From Planctomycetota bacterium (lineage in GTDB: Bacteria > Planctomycetota > B15-G4 > JADJEK01): a stretch of 64,000 nucleotides of DNA. This document shows, piece by piece, positions 54,749 through 62,983 of the stretch. The position numbers were made by a program, and so were the translations under genes. The stretch covers positions 186,001 to 250,000 of the forward strand of contig JADJEK010000004.1 in assembly GCA_016709145.1 (NCBI GenBank), in the 5' to 3' direction. Each line of letters opens with the position of its first letter. Positions within the stretch are counted from its first letter, which is position 1. A model generated the notes under the pieces. That model saw nothing but the letters and a program-made list of their open reading frames with translations. It searched no databases and had not been told where the DNA came from.

Positions 54749-57700
54749 CAGAACGACTTACAGGCTGGGACCTGCTCCGGCACGGCGGGCTTCTGCTCGA
54801 CCCGCCGCGCTTGAGCAGGCTTGCGGATGCCGTCCCTGCGCCGCTCCCGTTCTTCTACGAGCGTGAGTTGCGGCGACAGGCAAGCGCCGTGCTCGACGGC
54901 AGCGCGGACGTTCCGGCGTTCGTGACGTTCGTGCTCGAGAACGTCTGCGACTTCACCTCAACCCACGGGACGTGGGCACGCGGATCGCACGTCGGGTCCG
55001 AATGGAGCCGGACGGCGCTGACGAGCGAAGTGATCCGGCCGCGTCAGATTTGGCGTGCGCATCGCGGCGGGATACTCCCAGTCTTCTACGACGACGAGCC
55101 TCGCATCGGAATCGGTCGAGGCCGCAAGGCCGCAAGCCAAGTCGTGCAATGGCTCCGCGCCGGGACGGAACGCCTCGCGCTGTTGACGAACGGCAGGCAG
55201 TGGCGGCTCATTTTTGCCGGACTCGACTTCGACGCCTGGTGCGAGTGGGACGTCGACCTGTGGTTCGCCGAGGGCGAGTTATCGCCGCAACTGACCGCGC
55301 TGCGCACCTTGCTCGCTCCCGCGCTCTGGACTGACGCCGGCAAGGACGCGCCTTCGCCCCTGCTCCAAGCGATCCTCGACAGCCGCAAAGGGCAGGCGGA
55401 ACTCTCGGCCGTCCTTGGCGAGCGCGTCCGCGAAGCCGTCGAGCTTCTCGTCCAGGCGCACAGCGACGCGTTGAACGAACGCTGCGCCGACGTTGAACCC
55501 GCCGAGATTTACCGCGCCGCGTGCCGCGTCGTCATGCGCATGGTGGTCGTGCTGTTCGCCGAGTCGCGCGAACTGCTGCCGCGCGACAACGCGATCTATC
55601 ACAGTTCGTACGGCCTCGGTGGACTCCTCGACGAGTTGGAGACCGTTGCCGCGCGAGGCGGAAACCGACTTGCGCGTTCGGATCACGCATGGCCGCGCAT
55701 CCTGTCGCTCTTCAACCTGGTGGCCAGAGGATCGCACCATCCGGGCCTGCCGGTTCCGGCCTACGGCGGCGAGCTGTTCGCGCTGGCTGACTCGGAAGCT
55801 CGTGACGATCTGACTCGCGCCTTGCGTGTCTTCGAGACCGCCTGCTTCGACACGAAGCTGGCGCCGATTTCGGACGCCGCCGTCCGTCAACTCCTCGAGC
55901 GCATCACGCGCACGCGCGTGAAGATCCGCCAGGGACGCACCAGTACGTGGATCCCCGCGCCAGTCGACTTCTCGGACCTGTCGAGCGAGTACATCGGGAT
56001 CCTGTACGAAGGCCTGCTCGACTTCGAATTGAAGACCGCTCCCAGCGGTGACCCCGTCATCTTCCTCGCGGTCGGCAATCAGCCCGCGCTCCCTCTGTCT
56101 CGCCTCGAAGCTATGGACGACAAGGACCTCGCCAACCTGCTCGAGAAGATGAAGGACACGAGCAAGGGCGACGACGAAGAAGCTGAGAACACCGACGAAC
56201 GCGAACTTGATGCCGACGCGCCAGACGATTCGAACGCCGAGGAGGACGAGTCGCCGGACGGATCCGAAGCCCCCGACGATTCCCATGTTCACGATGGGCG
56301 CGACCAACGCCAAACCACGCGCACACGCGCCGAAGTCTGGGCACGGCGCGCCGTGGTCATGGGCAAGCTCGTTCGTAAGCCCAAGGGCAAATTCACACCG
56401 GAAAAGCAACTCGCGCACGAACAGGCCATCGGTCGCAAGGCACGCCAGATCGTCACGAAGGTCGTCCTGCCCGGCGAGCGCTATCTCGTGCGTTGGGGCG
56501 GGACGCGCAAAGGCTCAGGCGCGTTCTATACGCGACCGGGCCTCGCCATCCCGACCGTGCAACGCACGCTGCGTCCGCTCGCATATGAGACGCCGATTGG
56601 CGCTGACGGCATGCCCGATCGGATGGCGCCTCCAGCGGCATGGAAGCCCAAGCGCCCCGAGGAGATCCTCGCGCTCAGGGTCTGCGATCCGGCGTGCGGC
56701 TCGGGCACTTTCCCCGTCGCCGCGCTGCGCTTCCTGACGGACGCGCTTTACCAATCGCTCCACGTCCACGGCCGCATCACTTCCGATGGCGAACGTGGCA
56801 TCGTTCGATTGCTCGAAGGCCCCCCTGCGGTCGCGATCGAGCCGACCGAACGCTTGGGCGACGAACTCCAACCATGCCGACCCGAAGACCCTCTGTTCGA
56901 GCCGCGGCTGAAGGCGATCCTGCGTCGGCATGTCGTCGAACGCTGCATCTATGGAGTCGACCTCGATCCGCTCGCCGTCGAGCTGTGCCGGCTCGCTCTA
57001 TGGATCGAGACGATGGACCGCACGCTGCCGTTCTCATTCCTCGATCACAAGATCAAGTGCGGCAACGGCCTGGTCGGCGCGTGGTTCGACCAGTTCCAGC
57101 ACTATCCGGTGATGGCGTGGAAGAACCGCGAAGGCGGCGACAAGAGCCACGCGAACGGAGTGCATTTCGAAAAAGAAGCGCGAACGAAAGCCATCAAGGC
57201 CTTCGTGAAGGAACTGGCCACCGATCTCGCCGACGTCGTACGCGGGCAGGTGCGCCTCTACACCCCAGCAGGGATCTCGCCCGCGGATGCACTCGCCAAG
57301 GCGCGCGGCACGCTTGCTGCAATGCACGACCTTTCAGTGCATGACAGCGACGAGCGGGCGCGTCTCTATCGCGACGAGTTTCTCGCCAGCGACAGCTACC
57401 GCTCGTTACGTCGGGCCATGGACCTGTGGTGCGCGTGCTGGTTCTGGCCAGCGGACGAGCTCGCTGTCGCGCCACTGCCGAGCACCTTCGCGTCGCCGCC
57501 GCAACCGACCGCCGATGTCGTCGAGCGCGTGGCGGCGCGCAAGCGGTTCTTCCATTGGGAGCTGGAGTTCCCCGACGTGTTCCGCGAGACGGGCGCCGGC
57601 TTTGATGCGGTGCTCGGCAATCCGCCGTGGGACATCGCCAAGCCAAGCTCGAAGGAGTTCTTCTCGAACGTCGATCCGCTCTACCGCTCTTACGGCAAGC

Positions 57701-60105
57701 AAGAAGCGCTCGGCAAGCAGCACGACTACTTCGCCGACGAAGCGCGGACCGCCGCGGACGGATCTACCGCCGGCAAGCGAACGGAAGCGCAATGGCTCGA
57801 CTACAGCGGGGACTTCCGCGCTCAGTCGAACTTCACAAGCTACGCGGCGAATGCGTACGGGGATCCCGACGCCAACGAAGACGGCTCGGATCGATTCACT
57901 CTCTCGAAGAAACGCGACGGCAACGTCGAACTTCACGACAAGTGGCGTCGGATTCGGCAGTCGTCCGTCGGATTCGCCGACGCCGCGCACTCGTTTCGTC
58001 ATCAAGGGTCCGCCGACCTCAACCTCTACAAGCTCTTCCTCGAGCAAGCTCACGTGCTGTTGCGCAACGGTGGCCGCCTTGGCTTCATCGTTCCGTCAGG
58101 CCTGTACTCCGACCATGGAACCGGCGCGTTGCGCCGCCTCTTCCTCGACCGCTGTCGTTGGGAATGGCTGTTCGGGTTCGAGAATCGCGAAAAGGTGTTC
58201 GAGATCGACAGCCGCTTCAAGTTCAACCCGATCGTCATCGAGAAGGGTGGCACGACCGAAGCGATCCAGACCGCGTTCATGCGCCGCAAACTCGAAGACT
58301 GGGAACGCTCAGAGTCGCTCGCCACGCCGTACACACGCGTACAGGTCGACCAGTTCAGTCCGCGCTCGAAGGCGATCCTCGAAATCCAGTCGAAGCGCGA
58401 CCTCGAGATCCTCGAGAAGATCTACGCAAACTCGGTGCTCCTCGGCGACGACGGACCCAACGGCTGGGGAATCAAGTACTCCACCGAGTTCCACATGACG
58501 AACGACTCAAAGCTCTTTCCTCCGCGCACGAAGTGGGAGGAGCAGGGATACCGCCCCGACGAGTACAGCCGGTGGCTGAAGGGTGATTGGCGTCCGATCA
58601 CGGAGTTGTGGGCGGAGCTTGGGGTGCAGCAGCTCGCGGCGGGCGAGAGGCAGTGTGCGCAGCCGCCGTATGACACGCTGCCGATTCCGCGGGCCGATAT
58701 TCCGGCGGGGATCATCCTGTCGCGTGCGGCGGATACGTGGATTCGCGAGGCGGCGATCGCGGACGTTGAGTTCACCGACGCGAGCGGAAAGCCACTGGTC
58801 ATCAAGATCGGCCGAGGCAAGAAGGCCATCGAGCTCAAAGTGCGAGGACCCGCGATTGGACTGCCGCTCTACGAAGGACGGATGATCGGCCAGTTCGACT
58901 TCAGCCAGAAGGGGTGGGTGTCCGGCAGCGGGCGCGCCGCGGTTTGGCGGGACATCCCTCCCGACAACAAAGTGCTCGAGCCACAGTTCATCATGGGGAT
59001 CCGCACAGCCGAACTTGCAGAGCTCGCAACGTACCTCGAGCAAGTGAAGGAAACGGAAGGCGATGACGCATTCGACGGCGAACTATTCCGGCTCGTGACT
59101 GGAGTCGATCAGATTACGTTCGCCCGGTCGGCGCATCCGCGCGTCTCGTTCATGGACGTTACTTCAGCCACAAACACGCGAACGATGATTGCGTCGGTGA
59201 CGCCACCGATGCCAAACGGAAACAAAGTACCGCTGTTCTTGCTGGAAAGCGCGAGCCAGGAATTGTTGTGCGTAATGCTCAACTCCATCGTCTTCGACTA
59301 CGTGATGCGGCGCAGGATGTGTGGGCTCAGCGTGAACTACTTCATCATCGAAGAGGCGCCGCTTCCGCCGCGAATATCGTTGGGTAACAGCCGTTTTCTC
59401 TCGGATGCTCGCGCGCTCTGCTACGGACATCCAATCTTCGCAAGCGGTTGGTCGAGCTCTGAGAGTCGGGTGAACACACACTCGTGGCGATCTACCTGGC
59501 GAATCTCTCCGTCGGAACAGGTGCGACAGCGCGCAATCGTCGATTCAGTGGCCGCGGCACTATTCGGTGCATCCGACGAAGTCTTGAACTCAATACTCTC
59601 GGGATGCGACCTGCCGCGCGGTTCCGCCAACGGGGAGTCGAAGGGCTTTTGGCGCGTCGACAAGGACAAAGACCCCGAGCTTCGCCACACCGTTCTCACG
59701 CTCGTCGCGTTCCACGACCTCCAGGAGAAGATTGCAGCCTGCGGTGGCGACCGCGATCGCGGCATTGAGGTCTTTCTCTCTCAAAACGACGGCGAGGGCT
59801 GGCTCCTCCCTGGAACTCTGCGCCTAGCCGATTACGGACTCGGGCACGACGAACGCGCGAAGGAACACCAACCGGTCGCGATTCGCCTCGGCCCGCGCTT
59901 TCACGACTGGCAGCTTGCACAATCGCCGGAAGAGTCCTGGCGCGAATGCCACCTCCACGCCCGCAACTTGCTTGGCGATGCTGACTACCGCAGGCTTCTT
60001 GCCGGCCTCGGCCGCGGTGGCTCTGCGTCAGATCCCCAACCCAACGGCAGTAGACTGTCGGCGTCGACTCGTGCGAACGGGGCACAGCAACAGCTGTTCA
60101 AGTAG
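54745..60105 (+). CDS. Eco57I/PglX-type N6-adenine DNA methyltransferase, 1786 residues
   Basis: This very large AdoMet-dependent methyltransferase has motif I VCDPACGSGTFPVAALRFL (about 648) and the catalytic motif IV GNPPWD (about 959), with LGFIVPSGLYSD after it. The N-terminal 300 residues have the type IIG-like line ERLALLTNGRQWRLIFAG, but the segment where a PD-(D/E)xK nuclease would sit (PVFYDDEPRIGIGRGRKAAS) lacks E-x-K, so it is probably a methylase without cutting activity. An Asp/Glu/Ser-rich linker lies at about 472-522. The C-terminal third carries target recognition. It should mark self DNA, as DrmMI or PglX do. ATGA overlap upstream; 12 nt to the next gene. Confidence 0.88.
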   Translation: MTERLTGWDLLRHGGLLLDPPRLSRLADAVPAPLPFFYERELRRQASAVLDGSADVPAFVTFVLENVCDFTSTHGTWARGSHVGSEWSRTALTSEVIRPRQIWRAHRGGILPVFYDDEPRIGIGRGRKAASQVVQWLRAGTERLALLTNGRQWRLIFAGLDFDAWCEWDVDLWFAEGELSPQLTALRTLLAPALWTDAGKDAPSPLLQAILDSRKGQAELSAVLGERVREAVELLVQAHSDALNERCADVEPAEIYRAACRVVMRMVVVLFAESRELLPRDNAIYHSSYGLGGLLDELETVAARGGNRLARSDHAWPRILSLFNLVARGSHHPGLPVPAYGGELFALADSEARDDLTRALRVFETACFDTKLAPISDAAVRQLLERITRTRVKIRQGRTSTWIPAPVDFSDLSSEYIGILYEGLLDFELKTAPSGDPVIFLAVGNQPALPLSRLEAMDDKDLANLLEKMKDTSKGDDEEAENTDERELDADAPDDSNAEEDESPDGSEAPDDSHVHDGRDQRQTTRTRAEVWARRAVVMGKLVRKPKGKFTPEKQLAHEQAIGRKARQIVTKVVLPGERYLVRWGGTRKGSGAFYTRPGLAIPTVQRTLRPLAYETPIGADGMPDRMAPPAAWKPKRPEEILALRVCDPACGSGTFPVAALRFLTDALYQSLHVHGRITSDGERGIVRLLEGPPAVAIEPTERLGDELQPCRPEDPLFEPRLKAILRRHVVERCIYGVDLDPLAVELCRLALWIETMDRTLPFSFLDHKIKCGNGLVGAWFDQFQHYPVMAWKNREGGDKSHANGVHFEKEARTKAIKAFVKELATDLADVVRGQVRLYTPAGISPADALAKARGTLAAMHDLSVHDSDERARLYRDEFLASDSYRSLRRAMDLWCACWFWPADELAVAPLPSTFASPPQPTADVVERVAARKRFFHWELEFPDVFRETGAGFDAVLGNPPWDIAKPSSKEFFSNVDPLYRSYGKQEALGKQHDYFADEARTAADGSTAGKRTEAQWLDYSGDFRAQSNFTSYAANAYGDPDANEDGSDRFTLSKKRDGNVELHDKWRRIRQSSVGFADAAHSFRHQGSADLNLYKLFLEQAHVLLRNGGRLGFIVPSGLYSDHGTGALRRLFLDRCRWEWLFGFENREKVFEIDSRFKFNPIVIEKGGTTEAIQTAFMRRKLEDWERSESLATPYTRVQVDQFSPRSKAILEIQSKRDLEILEKIYANSVLLGDDGPNGWGIKYSTEFHMTNDSKLFPPRTKWEEQGYRPDEYSRWLKGDWRPITELWAELGVQQLAAGERQCAQPPYDTLPIPRADIPAGIILSRAADTWIREAAIADVEFTDASGKPLVIKIGRGKKAIELKVRGPAIGLPLYEGRMIGQFDFSQKGWVSGSGRAAVWRDIPPDNKVLEPQFIMGIRTAELAELATYLEQVKETEGDDAFDGELFRLVTGVDQITFARSAHPRVSFMDVTSATNTRTMIASVTPPMPNGNKVPLFLLESASQELLCVMLNSIVFDYVMRRRMCGLSVNYFIIEEAPLPPRISLGNSRFLSDARALCYGHPIFASGWSSSESRVNTHSWRSTWRISPSEQVRQRAIVDSVAAALFGASDEVLNSILSGCDLPRGSANGESKGFWRVDKDKDPELRHTVLTLVAFHDLQEKIAACGGDRDRGIEVFLSQNDGEGWLLPGTLRLADYGLGHDERAKEHQPVAIRLGPRFHDWQLAQSPEESWRECHLHARNLLGDADYRRLLAGLGRGGSASDPQPNGSRLSASTRANGAQQQLFK

Positions 60106-60117
60106 ATAGGACCAATC

Positions 60118-61500
60118 ATGATCACCCGACTGCGCCTCAAGAACTTCAAGGCCTGGCAGGACTCAGGCGACATCCGCCTCGCTCCCCTGACTGTGCTTTT
60201 CGGCACGAACAGTGCTGGCAAGACGAGTATCCCGCAGCTTCTGCTGCTCCTGAAGCAGACGGCCGAGTCGTCGGACCGTCAGCGAGCCCTGCAGCTCGGA
60301 GATGGTCGGACGCTGATAGATGCGGGCACCTACGATGACGCGGTTCACAACCATGACGTGAATCTGCCTCTCGAGGCAGAGATGGACTGGACACTCGGCG
60401 AGACGCTAACGATCTCCGACCCACTCAAGAAGACTCGACATGACGGTGACGCGCTCAGTTTTTGCGTCACCATCCATGCCGACAAGCGCCACCAGCCGGT
60501 TGTTCAGGAGTTCACCTACACGCTATCGCACAAGGGTTCGGCCACCCTCGACCTCCGCATGCAGCGTAAGGACAACAGCAAGAAATTCGATCTTACCTCG
60601 ACCCAGTACGACCTAGTTCGGCACACAGGCCGCGCATGGCCTCTCCCCGAGCCCGTGCGTTTCTACGGATTTCCCGACGAGGCCACAGCCTACTATCAAA
60701 ATACGGCCTTCGCGGCGGATCTTGTTCTTCAGCTCGAGCGAATGCTCCGAAGTCTATTTTATGTTGGGCCGCTTCGTGAGTATCCGAAGCGTCTGTATCT
60801 TTGGTCTGGCGAGATCCCAGACCATGTGGGCATCAAGGGTGACCGTGCGATCGAAGCAGTGCTCGCTGCGGGAGATCGCGCGTTCAACTGGAAGCATAAG
60901 CAAAAGACCAAGCCGCTCGCCGAGCTCGTAGCTGAACGCCTGCGTTCCATGGGACTCATCCGGGAGTTTCAGGTTAAGGCTCTCGGTGAGCACCGGAAGG
61001 AATATGAGGTACTTGTGCGGACTAGCTCAAAGCTTCCTTTGGTGAAGCTGACGGACGTCGGATTTGGTGTCAGCCAAGTCCTTCCTGTAATTGTCGAGTG
61101 CTTCTATGTGCCGCGGCGCTCCATCGTCATCTTCGAGCAACCGGAGATACACCTCCATCCCAGAGTGCAAGCTGAGCTGGCGGACTTGTTCGTAGATGCG
61201 ATTCGCGCAAGGGAGAACGCCGTTCCCCGTGAAAGTCAGTTCATCATCGAAAGTCACTCTGAGCACTTCCTCCGACGACTTCAACGTCGCATCGCAGACG
61301 AAGGGCTCTCGAAGAATGATGCGGCTCTCTATTTCGTCCATACCGAAGGAGAGCGCGCTCGAATTGAAGAACTCAAGGTCGACGACTACGGCAATATCCA
61401 GAACTGGCCGGCCGGCTTCTTCGGCGACGAGATGGGCGACCTCGTGGCTAGAACGGAGGCCCAGGCCCGGCGAATGGCGAAGCAGGGCAAGCAGCCGTGA
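60118..61500 (+). CDS. AAA ATPase (SMC/OLD-like, DUF3696 type)
   Basis: The 460-residue product starts MITRLRLKNFKAWQDSGDIR, the usual SMC-like opening. Walker A is FGTNSAGKTS (about 29-37), the signature line is LTDVGFGVSQVLPVIVECF, Walker B is RSIVIFEQPEIHLHPRVQAEL, and the H-loop region is QFIIESHSEHFLRRLQRR. A DUF3696-like tail follows (NIQNWPAGFFGDEMGDLVA). There is no TOPRIM domain, so nuclease action must come from a partner; the next gene, a PIN-like protein, starts on its stop (GTGA). Likely role: sensor or regulator of a nuclease, as in other ATPase-effector pairs. Lower GC than the core genome. Confidence 0.88.
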   Translation: MITRLRLKNFKAWQDSGDIRLAPLTVLFGTNSAGKTSIPQLLLLLKQTAESSDRQRALQLGDGRTLIDAGTYDDAVHNHDVNLPLEAEMDWTLGETLTISDPLKKTRHDGDALSFCVTIHADKRHQPVVQEFTYTLSHKGSATLDLRMQRKDNSKKFDLTSTQYDLVRHTGRAWPLPEPVRFYGFPDEATAYYQNTAFAADLVLQLERMLRSLFYVGPLREYPKRLYLWSGEIPDHVGIKGDRAIEAVLAAGDRAFNWKHKQKTKPLAELVAERLRSMGLIREFQVKALGEHRKEYEVLVRTSSKLPLVKLTDVGFGVSQVLPVIVECFYVPRRSIVIFEQPEIHLHPRVQAELADLFVDAIRARENAVPRESQFIIESHSEHFLRRLQRRIADEGLSKNDAALYFVHTEGERARIEELKVDDYGNIQNWPAGFFGDEMGDLVARTEAQARRMAKQGKQP

Positions 61501-62024
61501 CTGATCTGCCCCTTCGTTGCGTCATCGATACCAACGTTGCTACGACTGCGAACAATGCCAACCCGGGTGCACCTCCATCGTGCGTTGCCTCAAGCGCTCG
61601 CGCGCTTCAGTCCGTCATGGAATATGGGCACGTATTCATCGATGACGGCGGTCGAATCGTCAGCGAGTACCGCCAGAATCTCCGTGCCAATGGCGAGCCC
61701 GGTCCGGGGGACGCGTTCCTCAAGTGGTTGCTAACTCACGAGTGGTCTGGTAAGCGCGTCACCCGTGTTCCCATTACTGCAATGCCTCAGGATCCCGACA
61801 GCTTTAAGGAACTCCCGACAGCTCCTGCGGGGGTGCGTTACGACCCTTCAGATTGCAAGTTCCTGGCGGTGGCTTCAGCCCATAATGATACACCACCGAT
61901 CCTGCAGGCATTCGATCACAAGTGGTGGGGATGGCGAGCCGCCCTGGCTACTCATGGCGTCAGGATCCACTTCGTTTGTCCGACGGAGATCGAAGCGAAG
62001 CACCGAGAGAGGACGCGGACGTGA
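61497..62024 (+). CDS. PIN-like nuclease, partner of the AAA ATPase
   Basis: This is a 175-residue protein starting at GTG 61497, overlapping the ATPase stop (GTGA). It opens with VIDTNVA (Asp 11), followed by GRIVSEYRQNL (Glu 57), RYDPSDCKFLAVASAH (Asp 119) and AFDHKWW (Asp 140): the four acidic residues expected for a Mg-dependent PIN RNase. The order, spacing and length fit a PIN-fold effector. It could cut RNA (host or phage) when the ATPase signals infection; the target is unknown. Its stop overlaps the next start. Confidence 0.75.
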   Translation: MTDLPLRCVIDTNVATTANNANPGAPPSCVASSARALQSVMEYGHVFIDDGGRIVSEYRQNLRANGEPGPGDAFLKWLLTHEWSGKRVTRVPITAMPQDPDSFKELPTAPAGVRYDPSDCKFLAVASAHNDTPPILQAFDHKWWGWRAALATHGVRIHFVCPTEIEAKHRERTRT

Positions 62025-62713
62025 TTGAGTTCTTCCGCTTCCCGCACACACCTCATCTCGCCTGGCTTGGTGGGCGCCAGCCACGCGATGACAAAGTTCT
62101 TTCCACCGCGGACGTGCAAGAACTTCTCCGTGGCGAGGTCGTCATCGAGGAAAAGGTTGACGGAGCCAACGTCGGCTTCTCGCTCGACGCGCGTGGCAAC
62201 GTTCGCGCGCAGAACCGGGGCTCCTACCTCGAGCCCAATGCCTGCCATCCGCAGTTCAAACCCTTGTTTCGATGGCTAGAGCCTCGGGCAAGTGCACTCC
62301 GAGAGGCGCTGCGGCCCGGTTTGATGCTGTTCGGGGAGTGGTGCTGGGCCGTCCACAGCGTTCGCTACCTATCCTTGCCTGATTGGTTCCTGGCGTTCGA
62401 TGTGCTTGATCGCATGCGCAACGAGTTCTGGAGCACCGAGCGCCGCGATGCTCTCGCCTTTGACCTTGGACTGGCAACGACACCGCAGCTGACCCGCGGC
62501 CACTATGACGTTCCGGGTTTGATTAGCTTGCTCGGCCAATCCCGACTAGGGACCGAGCCGATGGAGGGCCTCTACGTTCGGCACGACGAGGCGGGTCGAC
62601 TGATCGCGCGCGCAAAGTTGGTGCGTGCAGAATTCACCCAGGCGATCGAGAAGCACTGGACGCGCCGTCGACTCGAGATGAACCAGCGCGCAGATGGTGC
62701 CTCATGGCACTGA
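62021..62713 (+). CDS. RNA ligase (RNL2/nucleotidyltransferase family)
   Basis: The 230-residue product starts at GTG 62021, overlapping the PIN stop (GTGA). The longer frame upstream would overlap PIN by 100 bp and has no family residues. Motif I is EEKVDGANVGF with the adenylated Lys 45 (KVDG), motif III/IIIa is LMLFGEWCWAVHSV, motif IV is EGLYVRHDEAG and motif V is ARAKLVRAEF. The conserved set is that of ATP-dependent RNA ligases that seal nicked RNA. Coming directly after a PIN nuclease in the same transcript, it may repair RNA cut by it. Confidence 0.85.
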   Translation: MIEFFRFPHTPHLAWLGGRQPRDDKVLSTADVQELLRGEVVIEEKVDGANVGFSLDARGNVRAQNRGSYLEPNACHPQFKPLFRWLEPRASALREALRPGLMLFGEWCWAVHSVRYLSLPDWFLAFDVLDRMRNEFWSTERRDALAFDLGLATTPQLTRGHYDVPGLISLLGQSRLGTEPMEGLYVRHDEAGRLIARAKLVRAEFTQAIEKHWTRRRLEMNQRADGASWH

Positions 62714-62983
62714 GCCCAATCGCCAGCAGGACTCGAAGACGTGGACTGGGGGAGGCTTGCAGGCCCACGATTTCAAGTGATCCGATGACGACCCAGGCAA
62801 GGTCGAGCGAGACCAAGCTCGCAGCCCTCGTTCACGTGACAGGGCGAGCCTTGACAACCGGTACCTACCGATCGACGCCGTTTCCGGAATCGTCGTCCGT
62901 TGACGCAAGGCCAAGGTAAGGGGCGCATTGCAAAGTCGATCGCTAGGCCTCAAGCTGAATGTCCAGCCCAACTGGTACTTCCG
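62714..62983. other. short gap before the macrodomain gene
   Basis: 270 bp with no credible gene. A 71-codon frame overlapping the RNA ligase end (62704-62919) has no motif. In particular there is no DarT-like coding region here. Confidence 0.55.

Noticed and set aside
62704..62919. 71-codon frame after the RNA ligase, considered as a DarT remnant
   Set aside because: No DarT motif in any frame and no ribosome site; composition unlike coding sequence.
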